Positions 43,950 through 53,165 of a stretch of DNA of 64,000 nucleotides are shown here, piece by piece; position 1 is the first letter of the stretch; the number at the start of each line of letters is the position of its first letter. This stretch comes from CAYQCE01 sp964415885 (GTDB taxonomy: Bacteria; Zixibacteria; MSB-5A5; JAABVY01; JAHJOQ01). The stretch covers positions 28,558 to 92,557 of the forward strand of contig CAYQCE010000007.1 of assembly GCA_964415885.1 (NCBI GenBank). Reading direction: 5' to 3'. The position numbers and the translations under genes were made by a program. The notes under the pieces were generated by a model that was not told where the DNA came from, searched no databases, and saw only the letters and a list, made by a program, of their open reading frames with translations.

Positions 43950-46900
43950 ATGCCGAATCTTCTACACAAATTGCCAATTGGGTTGTTACTGCTCCTGGCG
44001 TTTGTGCTTGTTGTCCCCAATTCAGCTTCTGCCGCAGGCGGTGAACAGGCGGTTCTTGATTCACTGCTCTCACTCGCAGGAGACGAGCCTTCACTTCAAG
44101 ATATCCTGGATAGCCTCGGTTACGAGATAGACGTTGACCTTGACGAACTCGGTTGGCGGGATTTCTGCTTTCCAGAGGGCGAGAACATCGCGATCCTGAT
44201 GGACGAGATGTCGAGTTCGTTCTCGAGCGCCTATGCCGGTTTTGCCGATGCTGCCGACTCCAACTCGAAATGGCAGCTCTTCGGACCGGATAACGAGGCG
44301 GGCGATACAGTCAATCTGCCGGATGCCGATGTCGAGAACGTCGCGATCTATTTCCAGCCCGGTATCAGCGGGGGATATACCTGGTACACGATCCCGGAAT
44401 TCAACCGGGACGGATTCGATCACGCCAAGCTGTTTGCCACAGGCGTCAATCCTCATGAATACATCGTCGCATTCGAAGACCTTAAATACGGCGGCGACTA
44501 TGATTTCAATGACCTGATTATCAAGATCAGGTTTACAGAGGCCGATCCGGTCGTCGATCTCGGTGAGGACATCACGTTCAATGCCTGTGATCGCGATACG
44601 GTCTGTTTCGATATCTCTGCTTACGATGCCAATTGCCTTGGCGACACTCTCACACTGCAGATGCTGGAAGGGCCGGGCAGTTTTGATCCGATAACGATGG
44701 AGGGCTCGATTGAGGGAACGCACTGCTTCCTGCCCGATTGGCTCGATGACACTTATCTCTTCGTTTTCCAGGTGACTGACGCCAACGGCAATTCCGACAT
44801 CGACTCCATGTATTTTACATATGACTACAATGATCCTCCGGTGCTCAATATGCCGGAGAGTTTCGATACGCTCGTTTGCGGCGCTTCTGAGGTTTGCTTC
44901 TTCGTAGAGGCTACGGACCCAGAAGGTGATGACATCGAATTCGAGCTGGTCGAAGGACCGGGAACAATTGATCCCGTCACGGGTGAAATATGTTTCGTTC
45001 CGTCAGCGGACGGCGCTTACACGTTTAAGGTGCGAGCTTCTGACTCATGCTGCGCTCTGCGCTGTCTGCAAGCCTGTCCGCCTCCGGGGTGCCCTGAAGG
45101 TGAGGTGACGGTTACCGTGCAACTCGCCGAACTGCCTTACTTCGTGAGCGTCCCGGATACATCAGCTTACCTTTGCGAGCCGGGTGAAGTCTGTTTCTTC
45201 GTGAATGCGGAGAACCCGAGCGAGAGACCATTCACGATCGAGGTCGATCCACCGGCGACGATTGATCCCCAGACTAATGAAATCTGTCTTTCGGTCGAGG
45301 CCGAAGGCACGTATGATGTAGAAGTTCGAGTGTATGACGCTGAGTGCGGCCTGGGAGATGTCGACACTGCGACGGTAACGGTTGAGCTGAATTCACCGCC
45401 GACCGTGACACTTCCGGCTGACTCTGTGTTGAATCTTTGCGAAGCTGTTGAATACTGCTTCTTCGCCGAAGCCGGCGATCCGGACGGTGATCCGGTTGAT
45501 CTGGTTCTCGAGATGGGACCGGGCGAATTGAACACAGAGACGGGCGAAATCTGTTTCACTCCGCTGGAGAGCGCGCCCTACCAGTTTATCGTCTCAGCAT
45601 ACGATACCTGCGGGGCAGTGGCTTCGGATACGGTTACATTCGATGTCTTCTTAAATGAACCTCCGAGTATCACAGTACCGGATTCCTTGCTCGCGCTTTG
45701 CGAGATGGCAGACGAGATTTGTTTTGAAGTTGAATACAGTGATCCGGACAATAACATCACTTCGGTCGAGCTTGTCGACGGTCCCGGTGTCTTCAACTCC
45801 GAGACCGGCGTGGTCTGTTTCAATCCCGAGGAGGCCGGAAGTTACCAGTTCGTGCTCACCGTGATCGATGAGTGCGGTTTGACCGACACCGATACCGGTA
45901 CAGTAGTGATAGAGCTCAACACCGATCCGCTGATCGAACTCCCGACCGTTGACACGCTTTTCTGGTGTGATCTCGGTGATTCGGTGTGTTTCGATATCGC
46001 GGTAACCGACCCGGATGAATTCCAGACTTTGACCATAGAGAAGGTTTCGGGGCCGGACGGCGTACTGGACCAGCAGGCGAGAAGATTCTGCTTCCTGCCT
46101 GAATCCGCCGGTATATTCGATTTCGAGTTCAGCGTTTACGATGACTGCGGCGCTGCGGATACGGCCGCCACGAGCATAGTTATCATTCTGAATACTGAAC
46201 CGGTCGTTACACTTCCCGATGACTTTACGGTGGATCTCTGCGATCCTGACTCGATTTGTTTCCCGGTGAACTGGGAGGACGATGGTGAGGTCACAATCGA
46301 GATTATCCCCGATATCGGCACATTCGCGAACGGCGAAGTGTGCTTCTACGCAACCAAAGACACGACGTATACTCTGACCGTGCGTGCAATCGATGACTGT
46401 GAGGACTTCGGCGAGGATCAGATTACGATTGACGTCTCTGTGAATGCTCACCCTGTTCTCACACTCGCGCCGGACACTTCGATCAGCGCCTGTTTTGCCG
46501 GCGATGATGTGTGCTTTGCTTATTCCGCGACCGATCCGGACGGCACCGAACCGACGGTCAGCGTTGTCTCAGGAGATGCGGATGTCTCTGACGGCTTGAT
46601 CTGTTTCACTGCAGACACCTCGGGGACATACTTCTTCATCGTTCGCGCAGAAGATGAGTGTGATTTCATCGATAAGGCGATCTCGGTAACAGTCGACATA
46701 AACAACGCTCCTGAATTGACGGCGCCCGAGGACACAACCGTAATTCTCTGTGGCCCTGCCGATGAGCAGGTCTGTTTCGATCTTGAGGTCGCCGATGCAG
46801 ATGAGAATGACAATCTTACCCTGAGACTCGTGTCCGGTACCGTACCGGGTGTGCTTTTCCAGCATGAACGCAAGTTCTGCTTCCAGCCATCTGCGGTTGG

Positions 46901-48800
46901 AAGCTATCAGTTCGTTTTTGAGTTAACGGACGTATGCGGAGCGAGCGACAGAGATACAGTGAATGTCACGATAGAATTCAATTCTCCGCCGACTATAAGC
47001 GGCACGAATACGAATCTCTCGATCAACTACTGCTCAGAGCTCACCGAAGTGGATGAGCAGTGCTTCGTGGGATTGACAGTATCGGACCCCGATGTGGATG
47101 ACATGCTTACGGTTGAGAAGATCTCCGGTGACGGGGAATTCTATCCTGAGACGATGACGACCTGCTTCACTCCGGCTCTCGTCGACTCAGTCTACGAGTT
47201 CTGCTACAGGGTCACAGACCTTTGTGGAGATTATGACGAGACGTGTGTGGAGGTCTCGGTCTCTTATCAGGATACATGCGGTGACACGACAGTCTGCCTC
47301 ACGGTTTCTATCGAGGAGACCGATGAATGTGTCTTTAACAACTCTACCGTTACTTTGGACGTCTATGCAGATGCCCAGACAGGGATCGGCGGTTTCGATC
47401 TTATGTTCGAGTATGATGTGACAGGGTTTACATTCACCTCGGCTACGGAGGGTCCGGCTCTCGAAGATTGGGAGTATTTCACTTTCCGCTATGGTCCGAC
47501 GGGTAACTGCGGCTACGGGCCGTGCCCGGATGGCCTTGTTCGAGTGGTGGCGATCGCTGACATCAACAACGGCGCAAGCCATCCTCCGGCCGATGCCTTT
47601 CTGCCGTCCGGCTCAATCGTGCGGCTCACTTTCAGGGTGACGGATGATGTCAATTTCGGTGGGCTGTTCTTCCCGATCCGGTTCTTCTGGGTTGACTGTG
47701 GCGACAATGCGTTCTCATCGGTTGGAGGCGATTCGCTGTACGTCGACAAGCTGATCACCGACAGCAGAGGTCAAGTGATATGGGATGAGTTTGATGAGGA
47801 GAACTACCCCGAGTCCAATCGTTTGCCGAACAGGGGCGCTCCCGATGAGTGTATGGCGGGCGGTAAGACCAAGCCGGTCCGATGCGTAATCTTCCGCGAT
47901 GGCGGAATCTGTATCATACATCCGGACGAGATCGATGCTCGCGGAGACCTGAACTTGAATGAGCTCGCTTACGAGATCGGTGACGCGGTCCTGTACACGA
48001 ACTATTTCATCTACGGCATGACTGTTTTCACGATCAATCGTGAGGGGCAGATAGCGGCCTCCGATGTGAACGCTGACGGTCGCACGCTCACGGTTGGTGA
48101 TCTGGTTTATCTGATGAGAGTCATCTCCGGTGACGCGAATCCGATTCCCAAGATCGAGAATTTCGCGGATGAGATCGTGCTCAGGGAGACAGTCGCAAAC
48201 AACAAGCTCACAATGGACTACGACTCCGAAGTCGACATCGGCGCAGGCTGGTTCGTATTCGAATTCGATCCGGAACGCGTGACTCCGGGCGCACCATACG
48301 CAATCGGTGATGCCGAGGGTATGGATGTCAAGTATGCGATCGACGGCAATACCATGCGTGTGCTGGTCTACAGCATGGATAATCGCAAGATAATTGCCGG
48401 TAGCGGCTCAATGATCGAGATACCGCTAATCGGTGATGGCGATCTGAAAATGACGAACGTGCAGTTCTCCGACTACTGGGGCAGTGAGCTGAAGGTGACG
48501 CAGTCGACGAACGGTATCCGTCCGTCGCAGTTCACCGTCAGCCAGAATTACCCGAATCCGTTTAACCCGGAGACTTCGTTCAACATCTATCTGCCCGAAC
48601 CGGCTGACTGGACTGTCGAGATATACAATGTCCAGGGTCAGGTTGTCAAGTCGATGCGCGGTTCATCGGCAGCCGGTGTGACTAGCGTCCACTGGACCGG
48701 TACCGATGACAGCGGCACACAGGCCGCATCGGGTATCTACTTCTACCGCGTGACGGCCGGGCAGCATACGACAACAAAGAAGATGGTTCTCATTAAATAG
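43950..48800 (+). CDS. giant secreted protein: DUF4114-like, ten 4-Cys repeats, cohesin- and dockerin-like domains, T9SS-type sorting domain
   Basis: A 1616-residue exported protein with AAGGAGA before the ATG. Signal peptide is about 1-29. A DUF4114-like domain (about 60-195) ends in EDLKYGGDYDFNDLII. Ten tandem Ig/cadherin-like repeats of about 85-100 residues follow (bases about 44547-47281), most with four conserved Cys in a CFF...ICF...DxCG pattern. A cohesin-like domain comes next (about 1113-1280; GIGGFDLMFEYDV). A dockerin-like segment follows (about 1330-1400; DVNADGRTLTVGDLVYLM). The end is a FlgD/T9SS type A sorting domain (NYPNPFNPETSF through GIYFYRV to KKMVLIK). It is probably displayed on or released from the cell surface. 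It is monocistronic, with its own promoter and terminator. Confidence 0.92.
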   Translation: MPNLLHKLPIGLLLLLAFVLVVPNSASAAGGEQAVLDSLLSLAGDEPSLQDILDSLGYEIDVDLDELGWRDFCFPEGENIAILMDEMSSSFSSAYAGFADAADSNSKWQLFGPDNEAGDTVNLPDADVENVAIYFQPGISGGYTWYTIPEFNRDGFDHAKLFATGVNPHEYIVAFEDLKYGGDYDFNDLIIKIRFTEADPVVDLGEDITFNACDRDTVCFDISAYDANCLGDTLTLQMLEGPGSFDPITMEGSIEGTHCFLPDWLDDTYLFVFQVTDANGNSDIDSMYFTYDYNDPPVLNMPESFDTLVCGASEVCFFVEATDPEGDDIEFELVEGPGTIDPVTGEICFVPSADGAYTFKVRASDSCCALRCLQACPPPGCPEGEVTVTVQLAELPYFVSVPDTSAYLCEPGEVCFFVNAENPSERPFTIEVDPPATIDPQTNEICLSVEAEGTYDVEVRVYDAECGLGDVDTATVTVELNSPPTVTLPADSVLNLCEAVEYCFFAEAGDPDGDPVDLVLEMGPGELNTETGEICFTPLESAPYQFIVSAYDTCGAVASDTVTFDVFLNEPPSITVPDSLLALCEMADEICFEVEYSDPDNNITSVELVDGPGVFNSETGVVCFNPEEAGSYQFVLTVIDECGLTDTDTGTVVIELNTDPLIELPTVDTLFWCDLGDSVCFDIAVTDPDEFQTLTIEKVSGPDGVLDQQARRFCFLPESAGIFDFEFSVYDDCGAADTAATSIVIILNTEPVVTLPDDFTVDLCDPDSICFPVNWEDDGEVTIEIIPDIGTFANGEVCFYATKDTTYTLTVRAIDDCEDFGEDQITIDVSVNAHPVLTLAPDTSISACFAGDDVCFAYSATDPDGTEPTVSVVSGDADVSDGLICFTADTSGTYFFIVRAEDECDFIDKAISVTVDINNAPELTAPEDTTVILCGPADEQVCFDLEVADADENDNLTLRLVSGTVPGVLFQHERKFCFQPSAVGSYQFVFELTDVCGASDRDTVNVTIEFNSPPTISGTNTNLSINYCSELTEVDEQCFVGLTVSDPDVDDMLTVEKISGDGEFYPETMTTCFTPALVDSVYEFCYRVTDLCGDYDETCVEVSVSYQDTCGDTTVCLTVSIEETDECVFNNSTVTLDVYADAQTGIGGFDLMFEYDVTGFTFTSATEGPALEDWEYFTFRYGPTGNCGYGPCPDGLVRVVAIADINNGASHPPADAFLPSGSIVRLTFRVTDDVNFGGLFFPIRFFWVDCGDNAFSSVGGDSLYVDKLITDSRGQVIWDEFDEENYPESNRLPNRGAPDECMAGGKTKPVRCVIFRDGGICIIHPDEIDARGDLNLNELAYEIGDAVLYTNYFIYGMTVFTINREGQIAASDVNADGRTLTVGDLVYLMRVISGDANPIPKIENFADEIVLRETVANNKLTMDYDSEVDIGAGWFVFEFDPERVTPGAPYAIGDAEGMDVKYAIDGNTMRVLVYSMDNRKIIAGSGSMIEIPLIGDGDLKMTNVQFSDYWGSELKVTQSTNGIRPSQFTVSQNYPNPFNPETSFNIYLPEPADWTVEIYNVQGQVVKSMRGSSAAGVTSVHWTGTDDSGTQAASGIYFYRVTAGQHTTTKKMVLIK

Positions 48801-48832
48801 ACTAAGCCATAGTTCTGTTCATGACCATCGTT

Positions 48833-48865
48833 AAAGCCCCGACTCTGTCGGGGCTTTTTCTTTTT
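48833..48865 (+). terminator. Rho-independent terminator of the giant secreted protein gene
   Basis: A perfect 11-bp stem AAAGCCCCGAC/GTCGGGGCTTT with a three-base loop and a T-rich tail (TTTTTCTTTTT) ending at 48865. It is the strongest terminator in the window. Confidence 0.95.
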
Positions 48866-48905
48866 GAGAGAAGTGCCCGTGTCGCTGCTGTAATGGAGTT
48901 TCTTG

Positions 48906-48934
48906 TTGCCGTTGAGGGCTGCGACGCTTAGTTT
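48906..48934 (+). promoter_or_regulatory. candidate promoter for osmC-like gene
   Basis: TTGCCG at 48906-48911, a 17-base spacer and TAGTTT at 48929-48934, just after the strong terminator and before the OsmC-like gene. Both boxes are partial matches. A promoter is expected somewhere here because the terminator isolates the next gene. Confidence 0.35.
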
Positions 48935-48975
48935 AGTCGAGAGGAAGCATGCCGGGATGATGAGAGGAGGAGAGA

Positions 48976-49395
48976 ATGAAGATCCGGATAAGCCAGATCG
49001 ACGGTCTCGCGGTGGCCGGTAAGGCCGAGGACAGCCCCTGGGTAACGATGGACGCTCCCCCGAAAGTCGGCGGTCAGGGCGGTGGAGCGCGTCCGATGCA
49101 GGTGATGCTCATCGGAATGGCCGGATGTGCCGCGATGGATGTCATCTCCATATTGAAGAAAAGGCGAGTTGAGCTGAAACGATACGAACTCGAGGTCGAG
49201 GGTGAGCTTGCGGATGAGCATCCGAAAGTATTCACATCGATCAAACTCGTGCATAAAGTCTATGGCAGAGACATCAAATCGTCGGATGTCGAGCGCGCAA
49301 TCCAGTTGACGGATGACAAGTACTGTGGTGCGCTGACGATGGCGAAGAAAACCGCAGACGTCACGCACGAATACGAAATTCGCGAGATGGAATAG
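48976..49395 (+). CDS. OsmC-family protein
   Basis: A 139-residue protein with GAGGAGGAGAG before its ATG. The two redox Cys of the OsmC/Ohr superfamily are visible in MAGCAAMDV and DKYCGAL. The family reduces organic hydroperoxides using a Cys pair in a dimer. It resembles the OsmC/YhfA branch more than Ohr, so its true substrate is uncertain. It is a single gene followed by a 126-base gap before glyA. Confidence 0.9.
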   Translation: MKIRISQIDGLAVAGKAEDSPWVTMDAPPKVGGQGGGARPMQVMLIGMAGCAAMDVISILKKRRVELKRYELEVEGELADEHPKVFTSIKLVHKVYGRDIKSSDVERAIQLTDDKYCGALTMAKKTADVTHEYEIREME

Positions 49396-49521
49396 GCTCT
49401 CCGCGGCTTCTCTGAACCCCCAGTTTAGAATCCGCTTGCGTTTTTCTCGGATCATCTGTTGATTCATAATGTTGTACTATATGTAAGTCATTGTGTGGAA
49501 ATGGATGAGGGAGAATTCTAA

Positions 49522-50772
49522 ATGAGCTACTTAAAGCGGATTGACCCCGAGATATACGACGCTATTCAGAAGGAACTCCGGCGTCAGAATGAGAAAATCG
49601 AGCTCATAGCATCCGAGAACTTCACATCACGCGCCGTTCTGGAAGCTGCCGGTGGAGTAATGACAAACAAGTACGCTGAAGGTTATCCCGGCAAGAGATA
49701 CTACGGTGGATGTGAATATGTCGATATCGCGGAGGATACCGCTCGAGATCGCGCGAAAGAGCTGTTTGGTGCGGAGCATGCCAACGTGCAACCCCACTCC
49801 GGCTCACAGGCCAACATGGCCGTCTACTTCACGGTCCTGGAGCCGGGTGATACTGTGCTCGGAATGGACCTCTCTCACGGCGGACATCTCACACATGGAC
49901 ATTCAATCAATTTCTCGGGCAAGCTCTACAATTTCATTGGCTACCAGGTCGACAAGGAGACCGAGAAGATCGACTATGATGCGCTCGAAAAACAGGCGAA
50001 AGAGGTCAAGCCGAAGATGATCGTCGCCGGTGCATCGGCATACCCTCGCCTTCTCGATTTTAGGCGCTTCCGCGAGATCGCTGATTCAGTTGAAGCGTAT
50101 CTCATGGTCGATATGGCGCATATCGCCGGTCTCGTTGCGGTGGGCTTGCACCCGTCTCCGGTCCCGATGTCGGATTTCGTTACCAGCACGACCCACAAGA
50201 CACTCCGAGGCCCGCGCGGAGGGCTCATACTCTGCAAGGAAAAGTACGCAGAAGACATTGACAGGACTGTAATGCCCGGTATTCAGGGCGGGCCGCTGAT
50301 GCATATCATCGCAGCCAAAGCTGTGGCATTCAAAGAGGCGCTCTCCGCCGAATTCAAGGACTATCAGGAACAAGTAGTGGAGAATGCCGCTGAGATGTGC
50401 GCCGAGTTCAAAAACCTCGGTCAGAAGGTTGTTTCCGGAGGCACGGACAATCACCTTCTACTGCTCTCATTTTTGGATGAGGATTTCAGCGGAAAGAAGG
50501 TAGAGAAGGCGCTGGATAAGTGCAACATTACGACGAACAAAAACACAGTGCCCTTTGATACACGCAAGCCGTTTGTAACGTCCGGAATTCGTATCGGAAC
50601 ACCGGCGGTTACCACTCGCGGTATGAAAGAGGACGAAATGAAGAAGATCGCGCAGTTGATAGATAGAGTCATACGGAACCAGAAGAACGAAGACGTCTAC
50701 GAGGAAGTCAGGGCGGAGGTCAAGGATCTGTGTGATCGGTTTCCGCTTTATGAGGACCTCGTTGAGGAGTGA
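49522..50772 (+). CDS. glyA: serine hydroxymethyltransferase
   Basis: A 416-residue PLP enzyme interconverting serine and glycine with tetrahydrofolate. The PLP Lys is in TSTTHKTLRGPRGG. Other signatures are ENFTSRAVLEA, HSGSQANMAVY and LSHGGHLTHG. Length and sequence are typical. GAGGGAG lies 10 bases before the ATG. It supplies one-carbon units to folate metabolism, related to folC and tmk elsewhere in the window. The thiamine-binding protein gene follows 9 bases later. Confidence 0.98.
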   Translation: MSYLKRIDPEIYDAIQKELRRQNEKIELIASENFTSRAVLEAAGGVMTNKYAEGYPGKRYYGGCEYVDIAEDTARDRAKELFGAEHANVQPHSGSQANMAVYFTVLEPGDTVLGMDLSHGGHLTHGHSINFSGKLYNFIGYQVDKETEKIDYDALEKQAKEVKPKMIVAGASAYPRLLDFRRFREIADSVEAYLMVDMAHIAGLVAVGLHPSPVPMSDFVTSTTHKTLRGPRGGLILCKEKYAEDIDRTVMPGIQGGPLMHIIAAKAVAFKEALSAEFKDYQEQVVENAAEMCAEFKNLGQKVVSGGTDNHLLLLSFLDEDFSGKKVEKALDKCNITTNKNTVPFDTRKPFVTSGIRIGTPAVTTRGMKEDEMKKIAQLIDRVIRNQKNEDVYEEVRAEVKDLCDRFPLYEDLVEE

Positions 50773-50781
50773 TTACTGAAC

Positions 50782-51087
50782 ATGTTAGTCGAGTTTTCCA
50801 CATTTCCAAACGGTAAAGAAAAGAATCTATCAGAAGAAGTCGCGAGAGTTATTGATATTATAGAGAAATCGGGACTGCCGCACCAGACTCATGCGATGGG
50901 AACTCTGATCGAGGGGGAGTGGGACCAGGTGATGGATGTCATCAAGAAATGCCATTTCGAACTTGCCCAGACGAGCAAGAGGATATACACTCGCATCGTA
51001 GTCGATGATCGCGTGGGAGCGACCGGCAGACTCTCCGGTAAGGTTGCATCGATCGAAGAGAAGCTGGGTCGTGAGATAAGAAAGTAG
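50782..51087 (+). CDS. MTH1187/YqgV-family thiamine-binding protein
   Basis: A 101-residue protein matching the UPF0045 (MTH1187/YkoF-like) family throughout: VEFSTFP at the start, THAMGTLIEGEWDQVMDVI in the middle, and RIVVDDRVG late. Members bind thiamine or its precursor in a small ferredoxin-like fold. It sits between glyA and cutA with short gaps, suggesting one operon. Confidence 0.9.
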   Translation: MLVEFSTFPNGKEKNLSEEVARVIDIIEKSGLPHQTHAMGTLIEGEWDQVMDVIKKCHFELAQTSKRIYTRIVVDDRVGATGRLSGKVASIEEKLGREIRK

Positions 51088-51093
51088 GTGTTT

Positions 51094-51429
51094 ATGGCTG
51101 AAGGCCATGAATATGTTCTCGTGATGACGACCTGCGCAAACCGAAACGACGCCGACAAAATGGCGATAGACCTTCTTGAAAAGAGACTGGCGGCATGTGT
51201 CAGTGTTCTCTCTGGCGTGAGGTCGCATTACTGGTGGAAAGACAAGATCGAAAGTGATAACGAGGTGATAGTCCTGATCAAGAGCGAGGCTTCGAAATTT
51301 GACGGTCTTGAGGTTCAGATTAAGGAGGATCACTCTTACCGGAATCCGGAGATTATCGTCCTGCCAATCAAAGGCGGCAGTGAGACGTATCTCAATTGGA
51401 TTTCCGAGGTTCTTGCTGAGGACAAATAG
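51094..51429 (+). CDS. cutA: CutA1 divalent-ion tolerance protein
   Basis: A 111-residue trimeric small protein with the CutA1 signature LAACVSVLSGVRSHYWWKDKIE and late YLNWISEVL. ATG 51094 is preferred to GTG 51088. CutA binds copper or other divalent ions in vitro; its biological role is poorly defined. It belongs to a run of small conserved proteins (50782-53623). Confidence 0.95.
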   Translation: MAEGHEYVLVMTTCANRNDADKMAIDLLEKRLAACVSVLSGVRSHYWWKDKIESDNEVIVLIKSEASKFDGLEVQIKEDHSYRNPEIIVLPIKGGSETYLNWISEVLAEDK

Positions 51430-51449
51430 TCAGCACGGAGAATTGTATC

Positions 51450-51869
51450 GTGTTGTCGAAAAAGCTGGAAAACAGGTACGTTGTCAGGCTCGAGCGGGGA
51501 GAGGATGTCACCGAATCTCTCTCCCGGTTCGCTCTGGAGAACGGCGTCCGCTCCGGGTGCGTGCAGGGTATAGGCGCGGTGGAGAATGTCGAACTCGGCT
51601 ACTTCAACCGCGAAACGAAGGAATACCAGAAGATACGCTTCGACGGCGAGTATGAGCTGATTGCGCTCATGGGCAACTATACGCTCGTCGATGACAAGCC
51701 GTTTCTACACGCGCACGTGATCATCTCGGATCATGCCTGCAAGGCATTTGCGGGGCATCTGTTCTCGGGTGAAATTGCTGTGACAGGTGAATTCTTCATC
51801 ACGCCCACGAGCGACGAGATTACGCGAGAGCTTGACGAGGAAACCGGCCTAAAATTGATGAAGCTGTGA
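51450..51869 (+). CDS. PPC/DUF296-domain protein
   Basis: A 139-residue protein that is entirely a PPC (DUF296) domain: LERGEDVTESLSRFA, then SGCVQGIGAVENVELGYF and the His pair in LHAHVIISD. The domain forms trimers; in plants it is fused to AT-hooks, but no AT-hook is present here. GTG 51450 follows CGGAG. The next gene starts inside its stop codon (TGATG). The function in bacteria is not established. Confidence 0.9.
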   Translation: MLSKKLENRYVVRLERGEDVTESLSRFALENGVRSGCVQGIGAVENVELGYFNRETKEYQKIRFDGEYELIALMGNYTLVDDKPFLHAHVIISDHACKAFAGHLFSGEIAVTGEFFITPTSDEITRELDEETGLKLMKL

Positions 51870-52678
51870 TGGCTCCTCCCGGTCTGGTCGCTATCATCAC
51901 TGATTTTGGGACGCGCGACAGCTATGTCGCGGAGATGAAAGCGGCGATGTTGCGCATTGACGCAGGGATTCGCTTCGTGGATATCTCGCATGACGTCCCA
52001 CCCGGCGACGTACGAGCGGCAGCATATCTGCTGTCGCGCAGTTCAACTCACTTTCCAGAGGATACAGTATTCCTCGCTGTCGTCGATCCGGGCGTTGGAT
52101 CAAACCGAAAGATCGTGGCGGTCGAAACGGAAACCGGCCAGAGATTCGTCGGTCCCGATAACGGCCTTTTCTGGAATCTCTGCAGTGACACACGGTATTC
52201 CGCATACGACATCAGCGCATATATTGATTTCGGACAGTCAGCAACAATCAGCACGACATTCGAAGGGCGCGACAGAATGGCCCCGGTTGCGGCTCGTATC
52301 GCATCCGGTTCGAGTACGGCTGAGTTCGGTGAGAGAATAACGGAAATCATCTCTCTGGAGCCAATCCCGGTTTTACGTACCGCCGCCGGTATGGAGGGTG
52401 AAATTATCTGGGTCGATCGGTACGGCAACGCTGTCACTAATTTGCCGAAGGATGATATCCGTACGCTGGGTGAGAGTGTGGATATATTCGTGCAGGGAAG
52501 GTTCTCAGCGAAAGATATCTCGACAACATTTTCATCGGTGGCGCAAGGGGAGCCGTTAGCTTATATTGGAAGCTGCGATCTCCTCGAGATCGCGATAAAC
52601 AGTGGAGACTTTGCCTCAAGGTATGAAGTCAAACGCGGAGCACGGGTTGAAGTCAGACGGCGAGAGGAGCCACGGTAG
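51869..52678 (+). CDS. SAM hydroxide adenosyltransferase (DUF62 / chlorinase-fluorinase fold)
   Basis: A 269-residue enzyme of the DUF62 family. The N-terminal catalytic block is IITDFGTRDSYVAEMK, followed by FVDISHDVPPGDVRAAAY, VVDPGVGS and VGPDNGLF. Close members hydrolyse S-adenosylmethionine to adenosine and methionine, whereas the marine fluorinase and chlorinase use halide. The hydrolase is much the commoner activity and is the call here. It overlaps the DUF296 stop by one base and the deaminase start by 56 bases. Confidence 0.92.
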   Translation: MAPPGLVAIITDFGTRDSYVAEMKAAMLRIDAGIRFVDISHDVPPGDVRAAAYLLSRSSTHFPEDTVFLAVVDPGVGSNRKIVAVETETGQRFVGPDNGLFWNLCSDTRYSAYDISAYIDFGQSATISTTFEGRDRMAPVAARIASGSSTAEFGERITEIISLEPIPVLRTAAGMEGEIIWVDRYGNAVTNLPKDDIRTLGESVDIFVQGRFSAKDISTTFSSVAQGEPLAYIGSCDLLEIAINSGDFASRYEVKRGARVEVRRREEPR

Positions 52679-53165
52679 AGATCCGAGGCCATCCTGGGAT
52701 CAGTACTTCATGTCGATAGCGGAGCTGGCGGCGACGCGATCTACATGTCTGCGTCGACAGGTGGGTGCCGTAATCGTGAAGGCGAAGCGCATTCTGACGA
52801 CGGGTTACAATGGGTCTCCCAGGAATCTCCGGCACTGTCTCGACATCGGGTGCCTGCGCGAGGAGCTGAAAGTCCCCTCGGGAGAACGTCACGAGCTCTG
52901 CCGAGCCATTCACGCCGAGCAGAACGCTGTCGTGCAGGCTGCAACGTCTGGAGTCGATATAACGAGTGGCACAATCTACACGACCACTTTCCCGTGTGTG
53001 CTCTGTTCGAAGATTCTGATCAACTCGAGCATCAAACGGATCGTTTGCAGGGAGGGCTACCCGGATGCTCTCTCTCGCCAATTCCTGCAGGAGGCGGGTA
53101 TAGCTGTGGAATTGCTGCTCGATGACGGCACAATTAAGCCGATTGACCTGGAGAATTATGTCTGA
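52623..53165 (+). CDS. dCMP deaminase (ComEB-like)
   Basis: A protein of up to 180 residues. Homology starts at RPSWDQYFMSIAELAA. Zinc ligands are in IHAEQNAV and FPCVLCSK. It deaminates dCMP to dUMP, the precursor of dTMP, and so links to tmk. The start is uncertain: ATG 52623 lies inside the upstream gene and no closer start codon precedes the conserved region except TTG 52647. Its stop overlaps nrdR by one base. Confidence 0.92.
   Translation: MKSNAEHGLKSDGERSHGRDPRPSWDQYFMSIAELAATRSTCLRRQVGAVIVKAKRILTTGYNGSPRNLRHCLDIGCLREELKVPSGERHELCRAIHAEQNAVVQAATSGVDITSGTIYTTTFPCVLCSKILINSSIKRIVCREGYPDALSRQFLQEAGIAVELLLDDGTIKPIDLENYV

Noticed and set aside
45651..46451. 266-residue minus-strand reading frame
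   Set aside because: Antisense to the repeat region of the giant secreted protein; the open frame follows from the repeats' composition.
51869..52678. True fluorinase or chlorinase
   Set aside because: Nothing visible distinguishes it from the common SAM hydroxide adenosyltransferases, and no organohalogen pathway genes are nearby.
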